Shown here piece after piece: positions 1-12,518 of a DNA stretch of 63,546 bases (position 1 is its first letter; every line of letters starts with the position of its first letter). The notes under the pieces were generated by a model. That model did no database searches. It worked only from the letters and a program-made list of their open reading frames with translations, and was not told the origin of the DNA. This stretch comes from Phoronis australis (lineage: Eukaryota > Phoronida > Phoronidae), in NCBI GenBank assembly GCA_002633005.1, contig NMRA01000906.1, positions 29,706 to 93,251 of the forward strand. The letters are read 5' to 3'. A program made the translations under genes and the position numbers.

Positions 1-1457
1 CCACATAGAAAAAACTAGGTTGCCCCCCCAAAGTACTCACAAGGATGAACGCTATGAGATCTGGCCCACCGACTAACAAGAGTAGGCACATAACGTGAAA
101 TTCTGAGTGTTCTGTAACCGTTGATCATTTTATCAGTTTCAACACAATATTCTTATACCATTTCTTTGATACATTTGACAATTATTAAGCTTTACTTCTT
201 GAGTTCCTTATCTCCCGAAAATATCTTAAGAAATTTGTAACAGCTTGTCACATAAAAGAACCGCTGAACTCTCTTGCTAATTTAGTATTGACATAGAACC
301 TAGTGCTGTGTAGGCCTACGCTGATCTCAAAACTTTGATACTATATGTTTGTATTTTACAGGGATGTATCAAGTTAGTTGACATTTGGCACGTGAGTTTA
401 AAAAAAAACAATACATGTGCTGGCATTCAGAGTTCACCAGTGAACGGGACGAGACGTCTTTTTAGAAATCAGCTAACAAATCTGGAATACCATTCGGGGA
501 TTGAGGAATTATAGATGGCTAAACTATGACGTGAAATGTACCTGGCAGGGAAGCAAACTGTTTTTAACTTTCCTTCGCCTCCTCGTCTTTTGGAAAACCT
601 TAAAAACCGTAGACACACCTACAGAACTAAGGGCAGCACAAACTTCTCACACGACTTTGCCCACAACTGCTTTCAACACCTGTAATGACTCGCCGACAAG
701 GGATTAGAATGCGCCTGTTGCCAGGAATCGTAGAGTAAGGAGTTTATGAATTGGCGGCGATGACATGCAGTGATACGGCGGGTTAAAAAGGTGAAGAATA
801 AGAAGATTTAAATGAAAATTATTATCCCTGAACTGAAACTGAAGCGCTGAAATATGGTAAGAGGACTTATTTTTTGATTTGCTGTGTCTGTCGGTGGCCT
901 TTCGATATTTTGTTCTCTCGCTCGTATTTATTTTCGAGTACGATTTCAAGCTCACTGCCAGACCAAACTTGAAATTTGGAGCATACAGGTGTATACTCGG
1001 AATTTTACTCAAATTCTTACTCGAAATATAGTTGAAATACACTTCAGTTCGAGTATACTCGAAAATTGAGAACATGCTCGAAATTTCGATAACAAATTTT
1101 TCGAGTATGACATTGAATACACCAAAGCTGAGTCTGTACTCGAGTTGAGTGTGAAGTTTGAGTTTGAGTATGATTCGAGTCTAAATACGGAGACTGGAGA
1201 CCGGGTACAGGCTCTTTATTGGTTAAAGAAGGACGTGAAATGCTTATGAAAGCACGGGCTTGTACTCAGAGAGAATCGACTGAAATTTAATCCGTGATGC
1301 TTAAGTTCATGTAGCCACGAAAATTTCGAAACGTAATGGGAGTTTCCTGAATTCTGCCCCAATATGTTCGTTATACTGAACCAGGGACATATTTGTTTAA
1401 AGATGTGTCAGTGGAAGAAATGTGCATCACCATAGGTATGTAGAAAGAGATTACACT
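1..1457. other. No gene seen; TCGAGTA-rich patch at 927-1195
   Basis: I see no convincing coding region. The open frames are short and have biased, low-complexity composition. Between about 927 and 1195 the motif TCGAGTA/TACTCGA recurs at least seven times in both orientations, centred on a perfect 16-bp palindrome TTCGAGTATACTCGAA at 1048-1063. Confidence 0.6.
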
Positions 1458-1722
1458 CTTTCACAGTGATACGAAAGGTAGCGCTGTCAAATGCTGCTTA
1501 TCGTGGCTTCTCATTATTTAAAATAATGAAACTGACGTCATAACATTCAGTCATTCCCATTGGTTGAAATCTGGGTGACCCCTTTCTGCTTACTGTTACG
1601 TACTGGCGTCCACCTTTGACTTGAATAGTAGCAAATTGTTAAAACGGGCAGTGATGGAAATAAACAAGTACAGTACATTGCATTGAAGGCGTGTGCAAGT
1701 GGTGGCGATGTGATCGATAAAC
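1458..1722 (+). repeat. Diverged copy of the CRE/CCAAT promoter and RecQ-like 5' end
   Basis: This block aligns by eye with 63006-63305 in the same orientation. Both share a CRE palindrome TGACGTCA (1533-1540 here), the spacer TAACATTCAG, and CCATTCCCATTGG with an inverted CCAAT box. They then share a region where the distal copy encodes GGDVVGTLPTG of a RecQ-type helicase; here only a decayed GGDV remains near 1700. The copy is therefore a promoter plus pseudo-exon, not an active gene. It may be a duplicated gene start or part of a larger repeat. Confidence 0.65.
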
Positions 1723-1756
1723 GTCCGACCAAGCATAGACTCTATTCACACGGCAG

Positions 1757-1975
1757 ACATTAAAATCCAAAGCGAGGCTCACTGCGATAAACAAAGCGGA
1801 AATTTACATTGCGTGAGTTAAATGGCCGGTCTTTGGAGTCCAACCTGAATATTAAATCTTAAAAAATGTGTCAATAATTAACCACAAAGATGTAGAAAAA
1901 TACTGTTAAAGAACAAGTCAATGCACCAAAGAGTTGTCTGACGAAAGGACATAGGTTTTTTCCGGAAAACTAGGT
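1757..1975 (+). repeat. Dispersed repeat, pair of 17134-17345
   Basis: About 215 bp are nearly identical to 17134-17345 in the same orientation, starting at TTAAAATCCAAAGCGAGG and running past GTCTGACGAAAGG. No coding sense is evident. Confidence 0.85.
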
Positions 1976-2540
1976 TCGAAACATGAAAAGTAAACATGAC
2001 CAAATTGCGGCGATCGTAGTGTTACGGATTAGGTATCATGCTGAATGCAGGGTTACGTTTCTTCTAATAAACTCTTGATAAAAATGCTTTCTACACGAAC
2101 CAGGTCATCTGGTCGTAATGTTGACGAGTTGAAAATATATTCGACAGTGGTGGCTCATTGCATTTTGCTGTCATGTGCAATTAGTCTCATCTGGTTTAAT
2201 TAGTTGATCAAGAGTAGGCCTATTAGCTTCAAGCATAGCCTAGGTCCTGGTGAGGTAGGCACTACCGGGACTAACAGTTGATTTGTCATTAATCTGAAAT
2301 AATACTTGATGTTATTAAATAAAATATTTTGATTATGATAAAAAACTAGGCTCGCAATTGAAAATAAAAATTATATGACCATCAATTCTGCTTTTTTGGT
2401 TTTAATAATAATTACGTCTATTTCATGTGTTATATTTTTCAAATATCAATCTCGACCAAGTTGAATTTTAAAATTAAAACACCTAATTCTTTCGTCCAAA
2501 GCATAACCTCGTTTTAGAGCTCAATTAACTGGACAGAACA
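1976..2540. other. AT-rich, nothing recognised
   Basis: No open frame, repeat pair or RNA structure was recognised here, apart from one TAGGCCTA palindrome at 2215-2222. Confidence 0.5.
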
Positions 2541-3206
2541 CAGTGGCGGATTTAGAGGGGATCCAAGGGGCTAAGCCCAGCCCCCCCTAAAACTCTCCCA
2601 GATTCCATTTGGCAGTTCAGGAGCGCGAATTTCTGACGGGCAAAATCCTGGCTAATACTCTGCCTTGCCCCCCCCCAACTCAAAGTCCTGGATCCCCCCT
2701 GGAACAAGCATAGTTATCATGTTTTTTCACAGGCCTCGTTCATATCCGAGGGGAAAGGTGCCTCATGTGTGTGCGGTCTTCTGAGAGTGGAACGTTTCGC
2801 CGAGTGACGGGTCAGTGGAAACTCTACTGACCTCCCGATCACCATCAATAGCACCCCGCCCTTTTGCAAGCTCTCATAGCTCTGTCTCAAGTAGCATTTT
2901 CAGTGGCTAATCTAGGATACCATATAGGCCTAGTGAGGGGGGTGCCCGACATTCTCGGAGATGCGGGCAAAGCGCTATTGTATGCACGCAGGCGGCCCGG
3001 AAGTTGCGGGCGCCGAGGATGCATACCTTCTGCTCAGGAAACCTGTCGTTGGACTAAAAAAATAAAATGGAACGTGTTTTCCCCCCTCGTCCACTACCAG
3101 TCCTAGCTGGAACTCAGTATAAGTGTCCTCCTGCTTCACGTTTTGCTGGTTTATTTTGCTTGCGGCAGTCAAGGGGGGAGGGGGCGCCCCCCTAAATCCG
3201 CCTATG
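2541..3206. mobile_element. hAT-like non-autonomous element with GGCGGATTTAG ends
   Basis: The left end reads CAGTGGCGGATTTAG and the right end, on the other strand, CATAGGCGGATTTAGG. They form imperfect terminal inverted repeats followed by G-rich tracts. The same ends occur at 9469, 10475 and 63521, so this is a family. Ends of CAGNGGCGGA type are known from hAT-like elements, but I could not find a clear 8-bp target duplication. A 70-bp inner stretch (2587-2658) recurs at 41234-41306. Confidence 0.5.
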
Positions 3207-4985
3207 ATTTTGTACTTTTTCAAATTGTCATCTCTGTGGTCACAGGTGATTTGAACCGTTGGAGAGAAATTTTCCATCACAAAGGGGATTTTTAGGCCTC
3301 ATGGCCGGGAATTTCGCGTGATTTTTCAATATTTTTGAGAGGGGAATAGGGCCGATATTTGGCCCCAAAATTGAGGGATTGAGGGCCCTGTCCTTTTTGT
3401 AAGGAAAAATGCATCGCGCTTCAACCCATAGTCATGAAAACACAGCCTGGCTGGCCGAAGAGTCTGCGGTCATCGTTGCTATGGCGGCATCCAGTCCGAG
3501 AAGCGACAAATTATGATTCGAAAGCACTTTTAAATTTTACACGGACATGTTTTCCTTCGTCGCGGCGTATGGCAAGGACCCAACGCTTTCGAATCCCAAC
3601 GTCCTTAGGGATTGTAAAACAGAGTGTCCGCATTTTTTCTAGCTGTTCGAGCAACGCGGAGTACAACTACGCGGATAAGCCACCAGAGCTATCGCAGCGA
3701 GCCTCGTTTTGGAACGCGCCTCCTGTCGGCGTGAATAGGGTCTATGCGCATTGATGCCCGCACATGGAATTCCGTGTGTCGTTCTGCGTTATGTTTCCAC
3801 GGGGCTAATTTTCAGTATACATGTAGATGGCACTGTGTCAGAGGGTAGGAAGGATCTGCTGTTCTACTATAAAGACCTGTGAATACAAGCGGCTCACGTG
3901 ACGCTTTACTGCCACCTGGAAGCCCACTGTAAAAAGCAGCGTCGTGATAGACGTACATGTATAACGGGTTTTGGTATATTAATGGCAAAATAATGACATA
4001 CAGGAAAAATAAAAGAATGCTTAGCACGAATATTTGAACAAAGGACTCATGAGATTTTTCATTTTCTTATCTAGAGCTTGAAGGCGGTAACTTTTGGAAT
4101 TGACATGACACCTCACTGAAAGCAGTTCTTTGCATCCCTGCTCTGTAGTTTGACTGTGTAACTAATAAACTAATAAACTAATAAACACACATAAACACAC
4201 GATCCACATGTATGGTCCTCGCTGAGAAAATAATTGTTTGAGGGAGGACCTGACCAGGGTTTACTGCCGTTTTTGATGAACTTTTCAGTTAAAAGGTATT
4301 TGACTCCAGCGCCACATACAAATGTATAATTACACGGGTGCACTGATGGGGATTTTAGAGAGCGTGCGTTGGAGGCAACGTTTAAAAACCCATCTTTGCC
4401 ATTAAGTGTATGTCATAGAACAAAGAAACTGGTCATATGATGTGGACAAACGAACGCTGTTTCTAATGGTATGTCATAATTTTCTCTTCCTATTAGCAGT
4501 AATACTGCTGTTGCATTTACTTTCGGAAAGTAACCAAGACATGTTGTTTTGTCACTTAACTCTTTCTGCAATACAGAACAGGCCCGTAGCCAGCATTGGG
4601 CAGGGGGCGTTTCGAATTTCTAGAACGGTGGACCTTTGATATTTTGCAAACGTCAAAACTGTGGTTTTCGATAAGGTCCTTGACGCAACGATGACTCACA
4701 ACTTTATGTTCCTGAGATGAGACGGAATTTGTTGTACGGTACCAGAAACGAGGATGCTGTGACGGTTGCTCACAAAGGGACTCAAATTCGTATGCAATGT
4801 GGTGCATTAAGAAAATATCCTGCCAAAATTTCAAATCAAACATGCTTGAATGAGTGGATGATTACACCTCATTACATATTCGGACGGATATATGAAGTTT
4901 AATCGGAGAATGACTTGACAAATCTGTTTATCTGGTTGTATTTTGCATGATACTTACATGCAACTTGTTTACATGGCTGGACATA
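3207..4985. other. No gene supported
   Basis: Several open frames of 60-106 codons occur, but none shows a recognisable domain, splice context or conserved motif. A triple TAATAAACT/AAACACAC short tandem run lies at about 4158-4200. Confidence 0.5.
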
Positions 4986-5690
4986 GCAACACTCCGCTAT
5001 TTCGAAGGTTCGCTATTCCGGAGGTTCACTACTGAAATGTTCACTACTCCGAAGGTTCACGTCTCCGAATATTTAAATCTTCGGACCCAGGTGTATTTTT
5101 TATACTTCTACATGCAAATTTCGTTTATTAGATGCAGTGAGTGGGGTACCTACATGTATACCGAAAACAACGCCTGGGTACTAAAAACACCCCAGGCGCA
5201 TGAAAAATTGCCCGCATGTCTTACGAATACGGAAAATGAGTACGTACTTGCATTATTAAAAGAATATGAAGTCGGAATATTGATGAATTATAAACCACGA
5301 TTCATTCATCAAATTCATGTCAAAATCGCATCGCAGCACAACTGGAAAGTTAAGGACCCCTGCGCCTCAACCTCACCCAAGGAACCACGCACACGACAGG
5401 GTAGAAACTGAATGTAGTAAGTAGCCCACCCTGTCTGTGCCAGTCTTCACGAAGTCAGGTTGTCCCCAATCAGTTGTTCTTAAATTTAAAACCGGTTGGT
5501 GGACGCAGACCTGCCGACCCATGCCCCAGATGTTGTCCGTGCAGTTGAGAATGAGTCGTGGTCAGACAATCAGAGTAATGAACTATTGGAGTTCTGGTTT
5601 TTGAATTGTGGAAATTTGAAGTAATGAATGAAGTTGCGAACCTTCGGAGTAGTGGGCCTTCCGAAGTAGTAGACCTTCGGAGCAGTGACA
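4986..5690. repeat. Inverted pair of CGAAGGTTC micro-repeat arrays
   Basis: At about 4998-5075 the unit ACTNCGAAGGTTC is repeated about four times with drift. At 5634-5690 the reverse complement (GAACCTTCGGAGTAGT) is repeated about three times. The arrays face each other across about 560 bp, as expected for a foldback element with subterminal arrays. The 154-codon open frame at 4947-5411 between them has no recognisable homology and I do not call it a gene. Confidence 0.6.
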
Positions 5691-6825
5691 TGTAACATTG
5701 GAACTATTTTCCATCAATTTGTTGCTGAGCACCATTGGTAATGATTAACAAGACAAGACTTCTTTCATTGACCAAAACTGAAGTCTAGGCCTACTTTCCC
5801 GAATAAAGTGGACATGCTCGTCGGTTTTTTCAGGGCAAGAAAACACGATAGTTAAATGTCTGGCTTTTGAGCACGACAGAGGACTGTCTATAGTGAACTT
5901 ACTGTCAGCGTGTACAGAATTTAAAAGACGGAACGCACACGAGTACAAGCATGCATGTCAACCCTTCAATCCGCACTGTGAACAGTGGATGAACAACATA
6001 TTTACATATTTGACGATCACTTTCAATTCGAAATTGAAAATGCCCGCACTCTATCGTACTATGCTGGCAATTATACCGAAATATCACAGTAACAAACATC
6101 GATTGTTGGCTGTTTTGTTTCTTAGCCGATTACAAGTCCTTTCACACCGCACTACATTTTGGGAGCTCTCTCGCTGCTATATAGCTTACTTAGGTCATAG
6201 AACTAGGGTTCTATGCCTAGGCACATGTATAGATATTCACTCCCTTGTTACACTTTGGTTTTGTCACCACACGCGTTCAATACTGATGGACAACATAAAG
6301 CCTCCTCTTATCGTCTGTACATGTACGATCGTCGTCTACACAAACACCACTTGGGCAACGTAAAGCGCTTTGAATCAGGAAACTAACTCAAAATTATTTC
6401 CAACTTAGTTATCATTGTAGTTAGCAGTAACAATTGCTGCAACAAACGTGTTGTTCTTCATCTATATGCTATCCTTAACGAATATGCTAAGGCTGGACCT
6501 TTTCCGCGGGGGGGGGGTTCGATCGAAGCCCCCGAACCCCCTTGTCTATGGCCGGGCCTGCGGAATAAAATTCGTTTTTTGTTGCATTCGTATACCGTGT
6601 GTACGAGTATTCAAGCCCACATATGCGTATGGCAGTTTTCCAAAGAAAATTTTGAGCCAGCATTTCCCGGCCATATTGACGCAAGGGCCTGTGGTGTATT
6701 TCACTTACGTAAGCAGACGACTGTCCCTTATACATGTACACAAATGAAATTCAAGTTTGTTGTTTTCTGTGTCATTCCTTGTAGCTTTCATTTAATTCAG
6801 TTGATACAGAATAAAATTAGGATGA
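5691..6825. other. No gene; G-rich tract at 6508-6542
   Basis: Open frames are short and unsupported. A poly-G run followed by CCCGAACCCCC at 6508-6542 resembles the G-rich ends of the hAT-like repeats elsewhere in the window. Confidence 0.5.
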
Positions 6826-7095
6826 CATACTCATGATCTACAATATATTCAAGATCCAAATAAACATAGTCACAATACGATACTCATGATCTACAATATA
6901 TTCAAGATCCAAATGAACATAGTCACAATACGATTCTCATGATCTGCAATATATTCAAGATCCAAATAAACATAGCCACAATACGATTCTCATGATCTAC
7001 AATATATTCAAGATCCAAATAAACATAGTCACAATACGATTCTCATGATCTACAATATATTCAAGATCCAAATAAACATAGTCACAATACGATTC
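6826..7095 (+). repeat. 53-bp tandem repeat, five copies
   Basis: Five head-to-tail units of 53 bp begin near 6826, 6879, 6932, 6985 and 7038. Each contains CTCATGATCTACAATATATT and AACATAGTCACAATAC, with one to three substitutions between neighbours. The last two are identical. The array ends at a partial unit GATTCTTGG. Confidence 0.95.
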
Positions 7096-7991
7096 TTGGA
7101 TTCGCGTGCCATATGATCCACATGTGCACACTCACTTCTAAATTGAGAGCAACTAGAAAAAGCAACGCAGCACCTATACTCGACCTGGTTTTTCGGTTTA
7201 GCGCTAAAAATCTCAGTGTCATCCACATAACTAATCACCCACAAAATTTACCATTCCACCAATAGTGCTTTATTTCATTGTTAGGCATTTTAAAAGAACC
7301 GACTAATCTTGGGGGCTTTTCGGATGAAAATATACGTAAGTTTGCCACTATGACACTGCTATGATTTTATTCACAAACTCTAGTCTTCAACAGTGCCAAC
7401 TTCCATTCTTGTGAACCCGGTTAATGCCATGGCATGTTTTTATTGCTCACATTCCTAGATTGTGTTCATGTATGTCACGTATCTTGATGCTATGGTACTT
7501 CATGAATTTTTGTGATGTTAGTGGGCATTTGGAAATATTTACAGTTCTTTGAACTTCCCGCGTGAATAGTTGACAACATTGCGGGGTTCCCTTATAAAAC
7601 CGATTTATATTTGATCTTCTATACATTCTAATGTCGATGCGGCTTCTGAAATGTTTCTCGTATCATTTCCACCGGGTGCTGGTCTGCCTGAATTTGTTCA
7701 TATTTTGCCCAAATTGTTGTAAAAGCGACCCCGACACGTGGGGCTAATCTCGGTACGTAAGACATGCGTAGCAGACAACCTACAGTACATGTAAATCTGA
7801 CTTGGTGGCCGCGCCTCCGGACCATCTTCTGAAACATAGCCACTTTGGAGCTTAGCATAAATTAAGACACTCATGGTGAAAGTTTGTGAAAAATGTTCCG
7901 CTTTGATATGCTCCAAACAGCGCCAGTACAAGTGGGAAGTTTTTCTCAATTGAAAATATATATTGGTCTTTTAGGAGCCCTTGAAGTGTGG
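7096..7991. other. No gene seen; 3' flank of the transporter
   Basis: This lies downstream of the minus-strand transporter stop codon and probably includes its 3' UTR. I did not find an unambiguous AATAAA on the minus strand close to the stop. The open frames at 7628-7949 are unsupported. Confidence 0.45.
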
Positions 7992-9211
7992 TTATAAAAT
8001 CGCTGTGCTCCAATCAGTCTGGTCGTGTTTATTATGTTCTTCAATTACGTCACGGTTGTCTTCCAGATGGTTTATCGCAACTACTGTGTCTGTTATAAAT
8101 TGCTCGCTTTCAACACTAAGATTACTGCTGACTTGATCTCCGTTCCTTTTGCAATGCCTTGTCTCAAATCGATTCCCATGTTCACTGGCAACTACCTGGA
8201 GGGCAACTACCACCGCAAAACCTAATGTCGAAAATCCAAAGAGAAGATATATCAAGGACATTTTACTGACATGCTGCAGGAGAAAACCAACAAGGTTGTC
8301 TGTACCGATGTCAATACAACTGGACATGATTGTCAACAAGCATGTCAGTCCTACAGTAAGCTTGACGTACTGATTAGCCCATGCATATCCTGTTGCCCAC
8401 ATTGATGAAGACATGAATTGATAAGAGCAGAGAAGAATCCACAGCGCCAACTGAGACGTTAAACAAAATGACATAAGAGCAAAACATATCGCCGTACCGA
8501 TGACCTCGACAAATAACATAATATGAATGGAAATGAATAAACTACACAGAGCGCCAAGGGCGCGGGAAATTAAGCGAAAAATGCCAGATACAGAAATTAG
8601 GTAAGCAGCGTCCTCTTTTAAAAAACCCATTGAGCTGGAAATTGCAAAGGAAAATCCCCACTGAAGAACAGCGTCGTCGTGTGCTCTGAGGCATGTTAAG
8701 TAGAGTGACATACCTATCAGCACAATTAATCCAAATTTGAAATCGCCACTAGCCCAACTCTTTGGAGACACGACAAGGATTAAAGTTTCTCTTGTCCCAA
8801 GCTTGCGTGACCTTGCCTCTTCGCCGTCATTTCCGGAGATGCCTGACTTTACCTCTTCGACTTCATTTCCGGAAATAGGGAGTTTTCGCTCAACAACTTC
8901 AAAACCGAGAAACACGATACCCAGTACAACAAGAAGACCACCAAATATCGCAAACGGGATGTCAAGCCTGCTTGGTGATAATTGCGTTTCAAGTTCTGCA
9001 GAAAAATTGGATCCATTTGTTGCCTCGGTGTAGTAAACACTCTCATTCACACATGTTACGTTGTCTACACATTCTCTTTTGACGTCAAGCGAGATGAACG
9101 ACTTGCTGATCAATGGAGCTATGGCGCCGCCTAGTGTGTAACCTAGGGATATTACATGCAGCGGAAAGGACGCCCCGTGTTTCCACATCTCTGAAACCAT
9201 GGGATTTTTCA
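7992..9211 (-). CDS. MFSD4/NaGLT1-type sugar transporter, last exon
   Basis: This large 3' exon encodes about 406 residues of a major facilitator transporter. By resemblance it belongs to the MFSD4A/MFSD4B (sodium-dependent glucose transporter 1) family, plasma-membrane carriers for hexoses. The segment SEMWKHG followed by a helix ending GGAIAPLI corresponds to the family's conserved 'WG...HF...GA..aPL' region. About eight hydrophobic helices follow, which with those in the upstream exons approaches the usual twelve. The central loop carries an acidic repeat (ISGNEVEEVKS / ISGNDGEEARS). The C-terminus is long, charged and cytoplasmic. The exon starts after the acceptor TTCGTTCCAG at 9212-9213 with bases TG, which complete a split ATG codon with the A that ends the exon at 11547. 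The stop is at 7992. The frame has no disruptions. Substrate and sodium coupling are inferred from the family only. Confidence 0.85.
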
Positions 9212-9468
9212 CTGGAACGAAACAAATATTAAACTTTTGTCTAGAATTAAACCGAGTTTGTTTAACATATACTCAGATATCTCACACGTCATCAATTTAA
9301 TGGAATGAATTAAAGTGATCAACTAAAATAGTTAGGAATGATTCGTTGTAGAGAATTCGCAGAGTGACGCAGACCACATTATGTCTATGACTTGAAAGCA
9401 GTACGCCCGAGGACTCTGCAGGTATTTCGTGATCACGCCAGGGTCTGGCACTAATCGCTTGCTTAGTA

Positions 9469-10475
9469 CATAGGCGGATTTAGGGGGGGGGGTCCGCCCC
9501 CCCCCTTGGCTGCCGCAAAAAAATAAAACGGTAAGAGCGTAGGGAAATGTTGAGTTTATTAACCCCGGTAATTAAAAGTATACGGATGAAAAAAGATTTA
9601 AATGTGTGCAGTTTTAGTGTTGGGGGGAGGGGGGCCGGCTCAAATCCAATTTCAAGTGTCAAATTCGGAACACGGCGCATTCGTAACGGAACTATGGCTA
9701 AGTATAGGCTCTCCCGCGATATCCCAAGCGACCGGCAGTGGCGCTGCGCACTACGACTCAGTTTCCGTCGTCTGCTCCACTGTGCAATGAAGAAAATTTA
9801 CTTCATTTTTTAAAGAAAATGGAACCTGAGTGACGATAAAAAAACAGAAGCTGCTGGTAAGATGGGAATTTTAATAGAAGCCTTAGTGAATCACTCAGAA
9901 ACTCGCAATACTCTCTTTGTCAAACCTTATGTTAAGACGATTTCCAAAGCAATCCCCGGTCATTATTGCCAACACGAAAAACGGATTTGGTCTTTTGGGC
10001 ATTTTAAGACTATTTTAAATACGACAAATTTGTTAAGAATTGATGGCACAAAACGTGTAATAAGCATTACAAAAAGAAGTAGGTTTCGCGCGCAAACGCT
10101 GTGGACCATAAACAAGTAGGTCTCTTAATTTGAGTTTAGTGGCTAAGTCGTGGTGGTGTAGTGGTAACGCACGCGCGCTCTATGCGCAAGGTTGTTAGTA
10201 CGAGTCTTTGGTACTTGCAGTTTTTCCTGATTGACACGTTCTCCGTGTTTTTTTTTGCCTTTTTTTCTTGGTTAATACTTCAGGAATCAAGGAAAATACT
10301 TGATTTTTAGAAGTCAAAACAGAAAAATTTCCTGGGCGGGAGGGGGGTAAACCCCGCTCCTGACCTCCCCCCATTCGGTGCTATGCGCATCTACAATCGT
10401 GGTTCAGTTTGCGCAAATGTTTACAGCAGGACAAAATGTTGGGCCCCCTCTTGTGATATCCTGGATCCGCCACTG
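9469..10475. mobile_element. hAT-like non-autonomous element in an intron
   Basis: The left end CATAGGCGGATTTAGGGGG and the right end (reverse complement CAGTGGCGGATCCAGG) form an imperfect terminal inverted repeat of the same kind as 2541-3206. The flanks share TAGTA (left) and TAGTA (right) but no clean 8-bp duplication. No transposase frame is present, so the element is non-autonomous. Confidence 0.5.
10147..10212 (+). repeat. Possible tRNA-derived SINE head
   Basis: TGGTGTAGTGG matches the internal promoter A box of tRNA genes, and a B-box-like stretch ending CGAGTCT follows about 45 bp later, interrupted by several extra bases. The fold is too damaged for a tRNA, so a tRNA-derived SINE remnant inside the hAT-like element is the more likely reading. 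Confidence 0.3.
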
Positions 10476-11546
10476 TAGTATAACGCCATTTTGACGTTTT
10501 GGACACAGTTAACATCTATCCTAACTTAACAGCAAACTATAAATTGAGACCTGATTTATGTGGCAATGCAAATCATTAATCATGTCGAAAATTAATTACT
10601 ATCCGGCCATGGGCTTGGTCACTAGTAATCGTTCACAACTCCATGATATCATACTTTGGTTGCAATTGTTGTTGGAGCCAACCGGTTAATCCAAACACGT
10701 AATTTTGAAAAACTTCAAGTGCTGTGGATATCGGAAAGGGACGAAATACCAAGACCTGTATTTCCATTCAGTTTGTGGGTCTAAATCGCGGCGTATTAGT
10801 TATGCATACCTCATCAATAAACATCGAAATTATCGCGCGATTTGGATCTGGAAATAGGAACAGACTATACTGTAGCCCGTGACATCCCACAGTGACGTCA
10901 TACCAAGCACTAGTGGTGGTAAGCGAGATTATTTCAGAATCGTTGGTAGTGGGAAACCATTCCAATTTGAGGCTGGATTTTGAAACTGTCCGGTTTTAAT
11001 TGACATTGCCCTTGAGTACGGGCAAGCCTGCATGAAACCAGGTCAAACCACAGAGTTTCTTCTGATTGTCTTACTAACAAGAGATGGCGCTACGCTATGC
11101 CCTCATAGAAGGATTTGCGTGTGGTGCAGGAGAAATATGTTTTGAGCAATACCACACAAACATACAGGTGGGGTAAAGGATACTTCTTCTCATTTGAGAG
11201 GTCACAAAGTCCGATTTTGGTGCCATGAAATCGATTTTAGTGACAGAGGGACAGCCTCAAGATTTCGAATCCTTAAACACTATTAAACAAGTCTAATTCC
11301 GATGATAATCTCAAAAATGTCATGAACAAGGAACAGTGAAGGTGCAAATGGATTTGTTTACAACGAAGTAAGCTTAATAAGGGAAATGTGTTACCTTAGC
11401 CAGCAACGAGAAGAAATCGATGCACTTATTCGCATGCATCAATTCAATGATAAATTGAATAAATGCATCCTGATTACTAATATTGTATGACAAGTACAGG
11501 GGTAATCTGAACGAGGCAATCTTCGCGCTGCACGCCGTTCACTTAC

Positions 11547-11680
11547 TAATATAAATGCTTTGATAAGAAAAGTCAAGTAGGAAGTATACCAATCCGAACG
11601 TGACAACCGAGCTCGTATGCAGTAGAAGAAAATATAAAATTCCACCGCTGATGCATCCATAGGCAACGATCAAGTTCCAC
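11547..11680 (-). CDS. MFSD4/NaGLT1-type sugar transporter, internal exon
   Basis: This 134-bp exon is bounded by acceptor TTCCTTTCAG and donor GTAAGT. It encodes two hydrophobic helices (WNLIVAYGCISGGILYF and the segment ending FSYQSIYI), matching helices 3 and 4 of the transporter. Its first base G completes an AG-G arginine codon with the exon at 12519. Its last base A completes ATG with the exon at 9211. The reading frame therefore runs through all three exons, which strongly supports the model. Confidence 0.8.
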
Positions 11681-12518
11681 CTGAAAGGAAGGGAGACATT
11701 CAGTGATAGTTCAAACTTTTCATTGCTCATACCTTACCTTACTCTTACAGTGACTTCTCACTGGAGTGGAACCTTTGCTTTTAGTTAGTATACAACTGAA
11801 GAAGAATAACACTGACCTCTTTAATAAACTCTGGTAAATGGCGGAAGAACAATTACCAACCACTACATATTCGTTTGCGAAGAGTACGAGAGGACTACGC
11901 CGTCTCGTGTTTACTCTGGTGTTTAACATTAACTTTGACGCCGCTGTAAATTGGAAAAGGGAAATGATGTTTCGACGAAGCTTCGATAAAACGAAGTTCC
12001 CCTAATGGGTAAGCAATATTAATGACGTTGCTAAAGAAGACTCTGTGCATTCTTGAGTTCATTCACGCGATTTGATAAAGTAATATTTACAAGAACTGTT
12101 AATGCTATGAACGCTCAATTTGTCTTTTAGGATATTCAGTTCACCACTACCAATGTAGATCGTAACGAAATGTATGCGGGTTTAACAATATTACCATGGC
12201 CGTCCAATCTTGAATTGCTTTCTAATGAGCAGACAATGCAAGTTACAAGTAACGCGCGAACATACACCATTTTCAATTTTATAATTTTAGGGTCGGCCCA
12301 ACACCATATAAACTTTGAAGGTCTTTTCTTCTATTTTTATTTACAACAGAGATTGAAAAAAGATTACGAGACCGAGTTTAAACATGATTATTTCCATTTT
12401 TGTGTTTGCACCAGCTAAACAGCGCCAGAGAAATGCTGCGTCAGATGTATTTAATCCACACGCTACAGAGTGAACCCTTTCGCTTGCTCATGGTCACCAC
12501 CGACTGAAGGCGATTTAC
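11681..12518 (-). other. Intron of the transporter gene
   Basis: An 838-bp intron between the two upstream exons. The open frames inside it (11720-11929, 12170-12418) show no homology I recognise. Confidence 0.7.

Larger units (their letters stand above)
9212..11546 (-). other. Intron of the transporter gene, carrying a hAT-like insertion
   Basis: The intron is bounded by donor GTAAGT (11546-11541, minus strand) and acceptor TTCCAG (9212). It holds the hAT-like element 9469-10475. Outside that, 10476-11440 shows no coding signal. Confidence 0.75.

Noticed and set aside
4947-5411. 154-codon open frame
   Set aside because: It begins in a micro-repeat array and has no homology I recognise.
8737-9033. 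Plus-strand frame opposite the transporter
   Set aside because: Shadow of the minus-strand coding exon.
10147-10212. Functional tRNA gene
   Set aside because: A box is good but the B box is disrupted and the arms do not pair; a SINE remnant is more likely.
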